11,489 nucleotides of DNA from Thermoproteota archaeon (GTDB lineage Archaea; Thermoproteota; Thermoprotei_A; Sulfolobales; Pyrodictiaceae): positions 1-11,489 of the forward strand of contig JAADFC010000126.1 of the NCBI GenBank assembly GCA_013153105.1, in the 5' to 3' direction. Shown one piece after another: positions 6,515 to 11,038 of this stretch. A program made the position numbers and the translations under genes. The notes beneath the pieces were generated by a model. That model had not been told where the DNA came from. It ran no database searches and saw only the letters and a list, made by a program, of their open reading frames with translations. Within the stretch, counting starts at the first letter, position 1, and every line of letters starts with the position of its first letter.

Positions 6515-7401
6515 CCCCTCAGAGGCTCAACCCGAACGTCTACCACCACCTGGCTCCTGCGCGGCCCCACAGTCCTCACAACCCTAGCCGCCGCCTCTAC
6601 CGCTCGGTAGCCGAGCCCGCGGAGCCGCTCCACGACAGCCTCAACGCCGGCCCTCCGGGGGTCAACCCCCCGGGGTGTGGCTACGTGGAGGTAGACGTGG
6701 AGCCAGCCCCTGCCCCCGCGCAGGGCCCGGAGCGCGTGGGGGAGGTGCTCCAGGGCCTTCTCCGGGAGGGGCATCAGGACCCGGTCGGCTGAGTCGTAGA
6801 GGAGCCTCTCCACGGCCTCCACCGCGTCGGCCAGTATCGGGACAACGCTGCCCTCAACCCGGTTCATCTTAACGTTCTCGATCATGTAGGCGTAGGCGTA
6901 CGGGTTAATGTCTATACTGTAGACCTTGACCCTGCCCCTGTGCATGCACGCTATCACTATAGAGAACAGGCCGGCGCCCGCATACATGTTAACAACAGTC
7001 TCCCCGTCGGCCACAAGCCTCGCCACACGCTCGTGCTCATAGTTGAGGCGGGGCGACACGTAGACCCGAGCCACGTCCACCCTGAAGCTGCAGCCGTGCT
7101 CCCTGTAAACAGTCTCGGTCCTCCTCTCCCCCGCCAGGTGTACGAAGCGGCCGCGGAGACGGTACTCGCCCTCCACCGGGCTGACTATAGCCCAGACACT
7201 CTTAACATACGGGACCCTCTCCACTATAGCCTCCGCCAGCGGCCTCAACTCCTCGGGGCTCCGCCCAAAGGGAACCCTCACGAAGGCTATATCCCCGATA
7301 ACGTCAAGCCTCTTCCAGAAGCCGGCAGCCTCGCCAGGCCCGTAGACCTCCTCTATAACCCGCCGCAGCAGCCTCCCCTTAGTCAAGGCCCCACCCTTCA
7401 C
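6511..7401 (-). CDS. trm5: Trm5-family tRNA (guanine37-N1)-methyltransferase
   Basis: This 296-residue class I SAM methyltransferase matches archaeal Trm5: the D2-type segment GDIAFVRVP (36-44), TETVYREHGCSFRVDV (95-110), SPRLNYEHERV (116-126, Arg118 equivalent to the catalytic Arg of M. jannaschii Trm5), the SAM loop NMYAGAGLFS (138-147) and DINPYAYAYMIENVKMN (164-180, with Glu175 equivalent to the catalytic Glu). It lacks the N-terminal D1 domain of longer Trm5 proteins. The usual NLP motif reads PLP (211-213, LMPLPEKA), an unusual change. Trm5 makes m1G37, preventing frameshifts, and in archaea can start wyosine synthesis in tRNA-Phe. The GTG at 7401 is the furthest start; a TTG at 7386 (AGGTGA 11 nt upstream) is an alternative. 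Only 16 nt separate it from the C/D sRNA upstream, so both may share a transcript. Confidence 0.86.
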   Translation of the reverse strand: MKGGALTKGRLLRRVIEEVYGPGEAAGFWKRLDVIGDIAFVRVPFGRSPEELRPLAEAIVERVPYVKSVWAIVSPVEGEYRLRGRFVHLAGERRTETVYREHGCSFRVDVARVYVSPRLNYEHERVARLVADGETVVNMYAGAGLFSIVIACMHRGRVKVYSIDINPYAYAYMIENVKMNRVEGSVVPILADAVEAVERLLYDSADRVLMPLPEKALEHLPHALRALRGGRGWLHVYLHVATPRGVDPRRAGVEAVVERLRGLGYRAVEAAARVVRTVGPRRSQVVVDVRVEPLRG

Positions 7402-7417
7402 CTGGAGCCCCGGCAGG

Positions 7418-7482
7418 AGGGTCAGCCAAGGCTAAACTCGTCACCAGCACCCCAGTCAGGGTCGCCTGGGCACATCATCCCC
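7418..7482 (-). ncRNA. C/D box guide sRNA upstream of trm5 (23S rRNA 2'-O-methylation)
   Basis: On the minus strand the elements fall in canonical order: box C ATGATGT (7478-7472), a 12-nt guide (7471-7460), box D' CTGA (7459-7456), an 11-nt spacer, box C' GTGACGA (7444-7438), a 12-nt guide (7437-7426) and box D CTGA (7425-7422). GGG (7482-7480, leaving 7479 in the bulge) can pair with CCC (7421-7419) as the short terminal stem of the kink-turn. The D guide GTTTAGCCTTGG is complementary to CCAAGGCUAAAC, which I recognise as a conserved segment of 23S rRNA domain I (about position 450 in E. coli, from memory). By the D+5 rule the methylated base would be the first G of that GG. I could not place the D' target GGUCGCCUGGGC. 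A TATA-like GTTTATTT (7518-7511) puts the transcription start near 7488, as expected. Confidence 0.86.
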
Positions 7483-7510
7483 AGCCACACGGCACCCCCG
7501 GGAGCAAGCC

Positions 7511-7518
7511 AAATAAAC
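7511..7518. promoter_or_regulatory. TATA-like element in the trm5/sRNA - tRNA-Cys divergent region
   Basis: AAATAAAC is the most AT-rich stretch in this region. Read on the minus strand (GTTTATTT) it lies about 26 bp before 7488, matching the expected 5' end of the C/D sRNA. Read on the plus strand it predicts a start near 7541, about 50 nt before tRNA-Cys, for which no closer TATA box exists. It may serve both directions. Confidence 0.55.
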
Positions 7519-7560
7519 GCTCGGAAGACCTGGGGTAACGCCATGGAGAGCGCTCGCCGG

Positions 7561-7589
7561 CAGGACGCCCCCGGCGGCGGGGCGTCCTG
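7561..7589. repeat. Perfect 11-bp inverted repeat just upstream of tRNA-Cys
   Basis: CAGGACGCCCC (7561-7571) and GGGGCGTCCTG (7579-7589) form a perfect stem with a 7-nt loop (CGGCGGC), ending 3 bp before the mature 5' end of the tRNA. It occupies the place where a tRNA TATA box would normally be. It could fold in a leader RNA and affect RNase P processing, or be a leftover or boundary element. It has no guide pocket or ACA box. Confidence 0.6.
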
Positions 7590-7592
7590 GGG

Positions 7593-7702
7593 GCCGGGGT
7601 GGCCGAGCGGTCGAAGGCGGCGGGCTGCAGGGCTCGGGCCGCGCATCCGCCCATCGCGCAGAGACCCGTTGATCCCGGGTTCGAATCCCGGCCCCGGCTC
7701 CA
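7593..7702 (+). tRNA. tRNA-Cys (GCA) with 33-nt intron and encoded CCA
   Basis: The acceptor strands GCCGGGG (7593-7599) and CCCCGGC (7692-7698) pair perfectly. The discriminator is T7699 (U73, a tRNA-Cys identity base) and CCA is encoded at 7700-7702. The D stem is GCC/GGC (7602-7604, 7616-7618), and the T arm is CCGGG-TTCGAAT-CCCGG (7675-7691). The anticodon stem GCGGG (7620-7624) pairs with CCCGT (7665-7669) only if bases 7631-7663 are removed. The spliced loop is then CTGCAGA with anticodon GCA (7627-7629) and G37, and the variable loop is five bases (7670-7674). The long unspliced form could be mistaken for a class II Ser or Leu tRNA, but T33, U73 and the short variable loop rule that out. 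G37 is a Trm5 substrate position, G9 (7601) a Trm10 position and U54 (7680) the TtuA position. Confidence 0.94.
7631..7663 (+). other. Archaeal tRNA intron at position 37/38 with bulge-helix-bulge
   Basis: The splice sites sit in a canonical bulge-helix-bulge. CTGC (7625-7628) pairs with GCAG (7658-7661) as the central 4-bp helix. The 5' bulge is A7629-G7630 | G7631 and the 3' bulge is A7662-G7663 | A7664, each cut after its second base. An inner helix starts with G7632-C7657 and C7633-G7656 and continues, after mismatches, with GGGC/GCCC (7636-7639, 7649-7652). The tRNA splicing endonuclease would excise exactly 33 nt, directly 3' of G37. Confidence 0.9.
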
Positions 7703-7720
7703 ATCCTCCTCCTGCGACCC

Positions 7721-7729
7721 CTATATACC
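7721..7729 (+). promoter_or_regulatory. TATA box for the 7783 gene
   Basis: CTATATACC is the clearest archaeal box A in the window. It predicts a transcription start around 7750, giving a leader of about 30 nt that contains the GGGGTG Shine-Dalgarno (7770-7775) before the GTG at 7783. It lies only 19 bp after the tRNA-Cys CCA end, so this gene has its own promoter. Confidence 0.7.
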
Positions 7730-7782
7730 GGGCCTGAAGGTCCTCCCCGGCGTGGCGCCGGTCCTGGGCGGGGTGCTCTGCT

Positions 7783-8160
7783 GTGGCGGCTGCGTCCGCT
7801 GGGCGGCTGGCCGAGATTGTGTCGAGCGTGGCTGGGCGTAGGGGGCTGCGTGTCGAGCAGCGCGGCGACGGTGTCATCGTGCTCCGCAGCGGCGATCTCC
7901 CCCTCTACATCGAGGTGAGGGAGTCCAGTCGGGGGGTCCTGGTGAGGCTTGGGCATGAGTCCCTCCGGGACTATGTGAGGGAGGTGCTGGACTCCGAGGA
8001 GAATCCGCGCGAGGTTATCGAGGAGGCTGTGGATGAGATGAGTATGGTTGCGTTTGAGGTTGCTGAGGCGCTCCGCAGGGCGGGCCTGAAGGTGGAGCTG
8101 GACACTAGGACTGCTGCGATGGACGTCCTCGACGAGCTCGAGGAGGCTGAGGAGGAGTAG
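7783..8160 (+). CDS. Unrecognised small acidic protein between tRNA-Cys and trm10
   Basis: I do not recognise a family for this 125-residue protein. The GTG start at 7783 has GGGGTG 7 nt upstream and a good TATA box at 7721. Residues 1-58 look alpha/beta: helix GRLAEIVSSVAGRRG, strands LRVEQRGDGVIVLRSG and LYIEVRESSRGVLVRLG. Residues 60-125 are mainly helical and strongly acidic, ending in LDELEEAEEE. It has no cysteine or metal motif, no signal peptide and no membrane helix. The first half resembles a small sensor or binding fold, but I can assign no ligand. It uses more GTT/GAG/GCT-type codons than its neighbours, a mild difference that may not be meaningful. Co-orientation with trm10 (181 bp downstream) is the only context. 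The promoter, ribosome site and plausible protein composition make it likely real. Confidence 0.7.
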   Translation: MAAASAGRLAEIVSSVAGRRGLRVEQRGDGVIVLRSGDLPLYIEVRESSRGVLVRLGHESLRDYVREVLDSEENPREVIEEAVDEMSMVAFEVAEALRRAGLKVELDTRTAAMDVLDELEEAEEE

Positions 8161-8278
8161 CGGGGCTCGGCACCAGAAACCTTCACCACACCCCGGCGGG
8201 CGGGGTCGGCATATCTAGCCCTCCTCACAGCCCGGAGGCCGTCCCCGGCCGGCGGGAGCCGATATCTCTGCGCCCCGC

Positions 8279-8308
8279 GGTGAGGGGTGTGATGAGCCTC
8301 CTCTCACC
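8279..8308 (+). other. Possible hairpin and 8-codon mini-ORF in the trm10 leader
   Basis: GGTGAGGGG (8279-8287) can pair with CCTCTCACC (8300-8308), with one G-T pair and a 12-nt loop. Within this region an ATG at 8292, preceded by GAGGGGTG, opens a mini-ORF MSLLSPPC ending at TAG 8316-8318, upstream of trm10. TATA-like ATATCT words occur at 8211 and 8262. The rest of 8161-8341 holds nothing I can name. All of this is weak and could be chance in GC-rich DNA. Confidence 0.25.
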
Positions 8309-8341
8309 CCCCTGCTAGGAGCCTCCCTCCAGCCTGCGAGG

Positions 8342-9448
8342 GTGTCGGGGGCGGTGACTGCCCTCACGGTAGCTGACCCCGAGCGCTGCAGGGCCCGGCG
8401 CCTCGGGGAGATGCCTCGCTACAGGCTTCTCGACCTTCTCGTCGAGGAGGGTGTCGAGGCGCTCCTCGCCGTAAGGCTGGGCCATGTGGCGCGGCGGGTG
8501 ATGCGGTCCGATCCCGTGCAGGCCCTGGCGGTCTCGGCGCTGGTGCAGGACGCCTCCCTCCGCCGCGTCGAGGGGTGGCGCGGCTCCCCCCTGTGGAGCG
8601 AGGAGCATCGGGGCAGGCTCATCCGCCTCCTCCGCCCGCCAGGCGACGCTGTAGCTGACGCCGCCTACGACGGTGCCGGCTCCGGGCTCCGCGGCAGGCT
8701 GCTGGAGCTGCTCCCCGAGCAGCCCCGCCCGGTGATAGCGGTTGACCTCGGCCTCGTGGAGCGGCACAGCCTGGATGAGGCGGGGAGCCTGAGGCTCCAG
8801 CTGGGAGCGCTCCTCGGCGTGGTCCGCCGCTACCTCTGGGACCGCCACCTGCTCCTCGCCGGCCTCCGCCCGGGCGTCGCGGAGTGGCTCCGCGGGCTGA
8901 TGGGCTCCGTCAGCGTCTCCCTAAGCTGGCTCCCCTCCGACGAGGCCCTATGGATACGCGGCTACCGCCGCATCATACTCCTCGACCCCTCCGCGCCCGA
9001 GCCCCTATCCCCCGACGACGTGCTGGAGGCTGACGCCTTCATACTAGGCGGGATAGTCGACAAGGTGGCGCGGCCCGGGGAGACGTCGCGCCTCCCCCTC
9101 CGCGGCCTCCACCAGCCGCGCCGCCTGGAGCTGCGCGGCAGCATCCACGGGGTGCCGAACAGGATAAACGCCGTGGCCGAGATAATCCTCCGGGCGAGAT
9201 ACGAGACCTGCGGCGACGTGGAAGAAGCCATAAGGAGGACTATGAGCCGCCGGGACGCCAGGCTACGCGCCTACGTCGAGCTTGCAAGGTGGAGCCGCGG
9301 CAAGAAGAGAACTGTACCCTGGAGCCTCTACGAGCAGCTCCGCAGCTGGCTCCCCCTAACCCCTGAGGACTTCGCCAAGGCCGCCCGGATGGCCGGCCTC
9401 GAGGTCGAGGGCTCAGCAAAGGCCAAACACATCACGGGTCAGCGATAG
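8342..9448 (+). CDS. trm10: Trm10-family tRNA position-9 N1-methyltransferase (SPOUT)
   Basis: This 368-residue protein carries the SPOUT-fold Trm10 core: VIAVDLGL (131-138), RHSLDEAGSLRLQLG (141-155), RRYLWDRHLL (162-171) and FILGGIVDK (233-241, with Asp240 matching the catalytic Asp of yeast Trm10). RPGETSRLPLRGL (244-256) follows, then ELRGSIHGVPNRINAV (263-278), which lines the SAM pocket. Archaeal Trm10 enzymes make m1A9 (Sulfolobus) or m1A9 and m1G9 (Thermococcus); specificity cannot be read here, but tRNA-Cys next door has G9. An N-terminal ~125 residues and a helical C-terminal region (~290-350) flank the core. The GTG at 8342 is the longest start; the GTG at 8354, with GAGGGTG 9 nt upstream, is equally plausible. 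The last 13 codons are antisense to a C/D box sRNA, so that tail is probably dispensable. Confidence 0.88.
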   Translation: MSGAVTALTVADPERCRARRLGEMPRYRLLDLLVEEGVEALLAVRLGHVARRVMRSDPVQALAVSALVQDASLRRVEGWRGSPLWSEEHRGRLIRLLRPPGDAVADAAYDGAGSGLRGRLLELLPEQPRPVIAVDLGLVERHSLDEAGSLRLQLGALLGVVRRYLWDRHLLLAGLRPGVAEWLRGLMGSVSVSLSWLPSDEALWIRGYRRIILLDPSAPEPLSPDDVLEADAFILGGIVDKVARPGETSRLPLRGLHQPRRLELRGSIHGVPNRINAVAEIILRARYETCGDVEEAIRRTMSRRDARLRAYVELARWSRGKKRTVPWSLYEQLRSWLPLTPEDFAKAARMAGLEVEGSAKAKHITGQR

Positions 9449-9468
9449 CTGGTTACATCACCGCCCCC
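9407..9468 (-). ncRNA. C/D box guide sRNA antisense to the trm10 3' end (23S rRNA double guide)
   Basis: On the minus strand the order is textbook: box C GTGATGT (9461-9455), a 12-nt guide (9454-9443), box D' CTGA (9442-9439), spacer CCC, box C' GTGATGT (9435-9429), a 12-nt guide (9428-9417) and box D CTGA (9416-9413). GGGGGC (9468-9463) pairs with GCCCTC (9412-9407), five Watson-Crick pairs and one G-T, leaving one base before box C as the kink-turn bulge expects. The D' guide AACCAGCTATCG is complementary to CGAUAGCUGGUU, and the D guide GTTTGGCCTTTG to CAAAGGCCAAAC. I recognise both as neighbouring conserved segments of 23S rRNA domain II (about 780-810 in E. coli, from memory; the second differs from E. 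coli at its ends). The D+5 rule predicts Am in CGAUA and Gm in CAAAG. It begins about 9 nt behind the phosphoribosyltransferase stop codon and has no obvious promoter of its own. Confidence 0.93.
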
Positions 9469-9476
9469 GCAGTGCC

Positions 9477-10196
9477 TCACCCCTGCGACTCTACCGTCTT
9501 CTCAGCCTCCTCCCCCGCTGCAGCCTTAACCCGGTAGCCGCCCTCTACCGGCTCCACCACGCCCTCCTCGGCAAGCAGCTCGAGCGCGTCCGTGTAGTAG
9601 AAGTCCTCCACCTCGATACCATACCACTCCCTGAACTTGGCCTTTATCTCGTCGAGGCTCCAGACTGTCTTCCCGGTCTCCCTGGCCTCCTCCTCCAGCA
9701 TCCTCCGCAGGAACTGTGTCACGTCCTCCAGCCTCGTCCAGGGATACTGGAACCATACCCACTCCCGGACCTCCATGTGGTAGTAGTCCGGCTTGAACTT
9801 CGCCACCGGGCTTATCCACTGGAGCGTTGCTATCCTGAGCTCGTCGGGCCGCCAGTTCTCCAGTATATACTCCTTGGCGAGGAGCAGCGTCTCACCAGTA
9901 TCCACGATGTCGTCAACGAGCAGCGCCCGGTGTCCGCGCAGGTCGACGGTGTAGGGGAACTTTAGGATGGCCCTCTCGGCAGCCCTCGCAGCCTCGGTCC
10001 AGTGCTGGCTCTGTATGCTGAGCATGTTGGATACGTAGAGGAAGTCTGCGAGGAGCCTCGCCGGGACGTAGCCGCCCCGCGCCACAGCTATTATGACGGT
10101 CGGCCTGTAGCCGCTCTCCCTAATCCGCCTGGCCAGCCCCCTGCTCCACTCGACGACCTCCTCCCAGGAGACAAGCTTCACCGGCACCTTGACCAC
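9477..10196 (-). CDS. Archaeal purine-type phosphoribosyltransferase with C-terminal extension
   Basis: This type I phosphoribosyltransferase transfers the phosphoribosyl group of PRPP to a base, probably guanine, xanthine or hypoxanthine in purine salvage (Hpt1/COG2236-like). From the GTG at 10196 (239 residues), the PRPP loop is LVDDIVDTGETLL (93-105) and the pyrophosphate loop is AVARGGYVPARLL (37-49). Residues ~119-155 (LRIATL...KPDYYHMEVREWVWFQYPW) form the base-binding hood region, with Trp and Tyr available to stack on a purine. Residues ~177-225 form an extra helical domain (SLDEIKAKFREWYGIE, ALELLAEEGVVEPVEGGYRV) that looks like a winged helix. I prefer the GTG at 10196 because GGAGG (10209-10205) lies 8 nt upstream; the GTG at 10211 is the alternative. 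It follows the cupin gene by 21-36 nt and has a TATA-like GGATAAAG just before it. The exact base is uncertain. Confidence 0.82.
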   Translation of the reverse strand: MVKVPVKLVSWEEVVEWSRGLARRIRESGYRPTVIIAVARGGYVPARLLADFLYVSNMLSIQSQHWTEAARAAERAILKFPYTVDLRGHRALLVDDIVDTGETLLLAKEYILENWRPDELRIATLQWISPVAKFKPDYYHMEVREWVWFQYPWTRLEDVTQFLRRMLEEEARETGKTVWSLDEIKAKFREWYGIEVEDFYYTDALELLAEEGVVEPVEGGYRVKAAAGEEAEKTVESQG

Positions 10197-10214
10197 GGGG
10201 GCTCCCTCCACGCC

Positions 10215-10238
10215 GCCCCCGCAGCGGGGGCTTTATCC
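10215..10238 (-). promoter_or_regulatory. TATA-like element and short hairpin between cupin and phosphoribosyltransferase genes
   Basis: On the minus strand GGATAAAG (10238-10231) includes the TAA stop of the cupin gene and lies about 26 bp before 10209, so it could start a short-leadered phosphoribosyltransferase mRNA. GCCCCCG (10215-10221) and CGGGGGC (10225-10231) form a 7-bp stem with a 3-nt loop in the same spacer. The hairpin could instead be a processing or termination element between two co-transcribed genes. Confidence 0.45.
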
Positions 10239-10655
10239 CCTACCCCTCCGGCAGGGCGGCAGCCACCCCTCGTCGACGCTCGGCGAGTGGGGGATGATGC
10301 AGAGGAACTGTGCCCCCTTGCTGCCGGCGCGGTAGCTGTGGGAGACGTTGGGCGGTATGTAGAGGAACCAGCCCCTCCGCAGCTGGTAGCACCTCTCCTC
10401 TATGCAGACCTCAACATCTCCATCCAACACGAATATCTCGTGCTCCCAGGGATGCTCGTGGGCGGGTATGACAGCCCCAGGCTCCATCTCGAAGAGCCTC
10501 ATGGCGAAGGTGGGAGCCCCATCCTCCCGGCGGACAAGCCACCGGATCCTCACGCCTTCAAGCCTCCCCCCGCCGGGCACTGTAGCGTCCTCGGCCTCGA
10601 CGTCGGTGTAGCTGCCCAGCTTCTCGCCGCACGGCCCGCGGATAACTCCGCTCAC
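10233..10655 (-). CDS. Small cupin-domain metalloprotein
   Basis: This 140-residue protein has a single cupin barrel. Motif 1 is G60-x5-H66-x-H68-x4-E73-x5-G79 (GAVIPAHEHPWEHEIFVLDG), giving the metal ligands His66, His68 and Glu73. Motif 2 is G95-x5-P101-x-N103-x2-H106, giving the fourth ligand His106. The protein is therefore a likely Mn, Fe, Ni or Zn site, but single-domain cupins cover many activities (isomerases, dioxygenases, ligand sensors) and nothing here fixes one. The GTG start at 10655 is strongly supported by GGAGGTG (10669-10663), 7-8 nt upstream. The gene is followed at 21-36 nt by the phosphoribosyltransferase, so an operon is likely. No TATA box lies close upstream; see the gap entry 10656-11038. 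The basic tail (CRRGRG) follows the barrel. Confidence 0.82.
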   Translation of the reverse strand: MSGVIRGPCGEKLGSYTDVEAEDATVPGGGRLEGVRIRWLVRREDGAPTFAMRLFEMEPGAVIPAHEHPWEHEIFVLDGDVEVCIEERCYQLRRGWFLYIPPNVSHSYRAGSKGAQFLCIIPHSPSVDEGWLPPCRRGRG

Positions 10656-11038
10656 CCGGGTCCACCTCCATCCACGCCCTCTCCACCGACGTGGAGGCGG
10701 TCGCGTCCGGCCCGGTACACTTCACCGGGCCGCCGCGAGGCCGGGAGGCCCTCCGGCGGGCTAGGGGAAGCGCGAGGGGGCACGCTCATCCCGCCACCCG
10801 GGTTTGTGCCCCGCCTGACCGCCCCGCTTCATCGCCTCCGGCTCCGGGCCTCTGCGGGTGTGAGACCGGCGGGGCCCGAGGCTCCCCACACGTGGAGGGG
10901 CGGGTATGAGCTTATAGGAGCCGCCGGCCGGTCACGGTTCCAGAGCCCCCAGGCTGGAGGCCCCGCCGGAGCCTCCGCGCGGGCCCCTTCGGAGCCCCCG
11001 AGCCCGCCGCCCGATGGGGTGTCACCGCCCTGCGCGTC
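10656..11038. other. Gene-poor GC-rich gap with hairpins, between divergent cupin and DUF460 genes
   Basis: I see no confident gene in these 383 bases. Two perfect hairpins lie near the cupin start: CTCCAC/GTGGAG (10681-10696, 4-nt loop) and GGCCCGGT/ACCGGGCC (10709-10731, 7-nt loop). A third, GGAGGC/GCCTCC (10956-10976), may be chance. A minus-strand ORF of 45 codons (10789-10652) starts at an ATG after GGTGGCGGG and ends in a TGA overlapping the cupin GTG, but its Pro/Gly-rich product is unconvincing. A TATA-like CTTATAG at 10911 reads in both directions. No tRNA, SRP RNA, RNase P RNA or C/D box pattern was found. Confidence 0.5.
10911..10917. promoter_or_regulatory. TATA-like element in the cupin/DUF460 gap
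   Basis: CTTATAG is the only AT-rich box in the gap. Read on the plus strand it predicts a start near 10942, with a leader of about 97 nt before the DUF460 ATG. Read on the minus strand (CTATAAG) it predicts a start near 10888, with a leader of about 230 nt before the cupin gene that would contain both hairpins there. Confidence 0.4.

Noticed and set aside
7430..7438. TATA-like GTTTAG just upstream of trm5
   Set aside because: These bases are the D guide of the C/D box sRNA, and the GTTTATTT at 7518-7511 is a better promoter position.
7561..7589. Hairpin as an H/ACA guide RNA
   Set aside because: The stem is perfect with no internal pocket, and no ACA box lies at the right distance on its 3' side.
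7593..7702. Class II tRNA (Ser or Leu) with a long variable arm
   Set aside because: The extra length is an intron. Splicing at the bulge-helix-bulge gives a five-base variable loop, anticodon GCA after T33, and U73.
6940..7737. Plus-strand ORF of 265 codons across trm5, the sRNA and tRNA-Cys
   Set aside because: It passes straight through the tRNA gene and is antisense to the Trm5 motifs; it is open only because stops are rare in GC-rich DNA.
8289..8345. GTGATGA resembling box C of a further C/D sRNA
   Set aside because: No CTGA box follows within the length of an sRNA, so D' and D are missing; it more likely provides a Shine-Dalgarno/ATG-like word by chance.
10761..10832. 23-codon minus-strand ORF after GGAGG in the gap
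   Set aside because: The spacing of GGAGG to the ATG is only two bases, and the product is short and low in information; it cannot be separated from chance.
10700..11000. Possible SRP RNA or RNase P RNA in the GC-rich gap
   Set aside because: The conserved core words of either RNA (for example the SRP GGAAG loop region or the RNase P GAGGAAAGUC segment) were not found on either strand.
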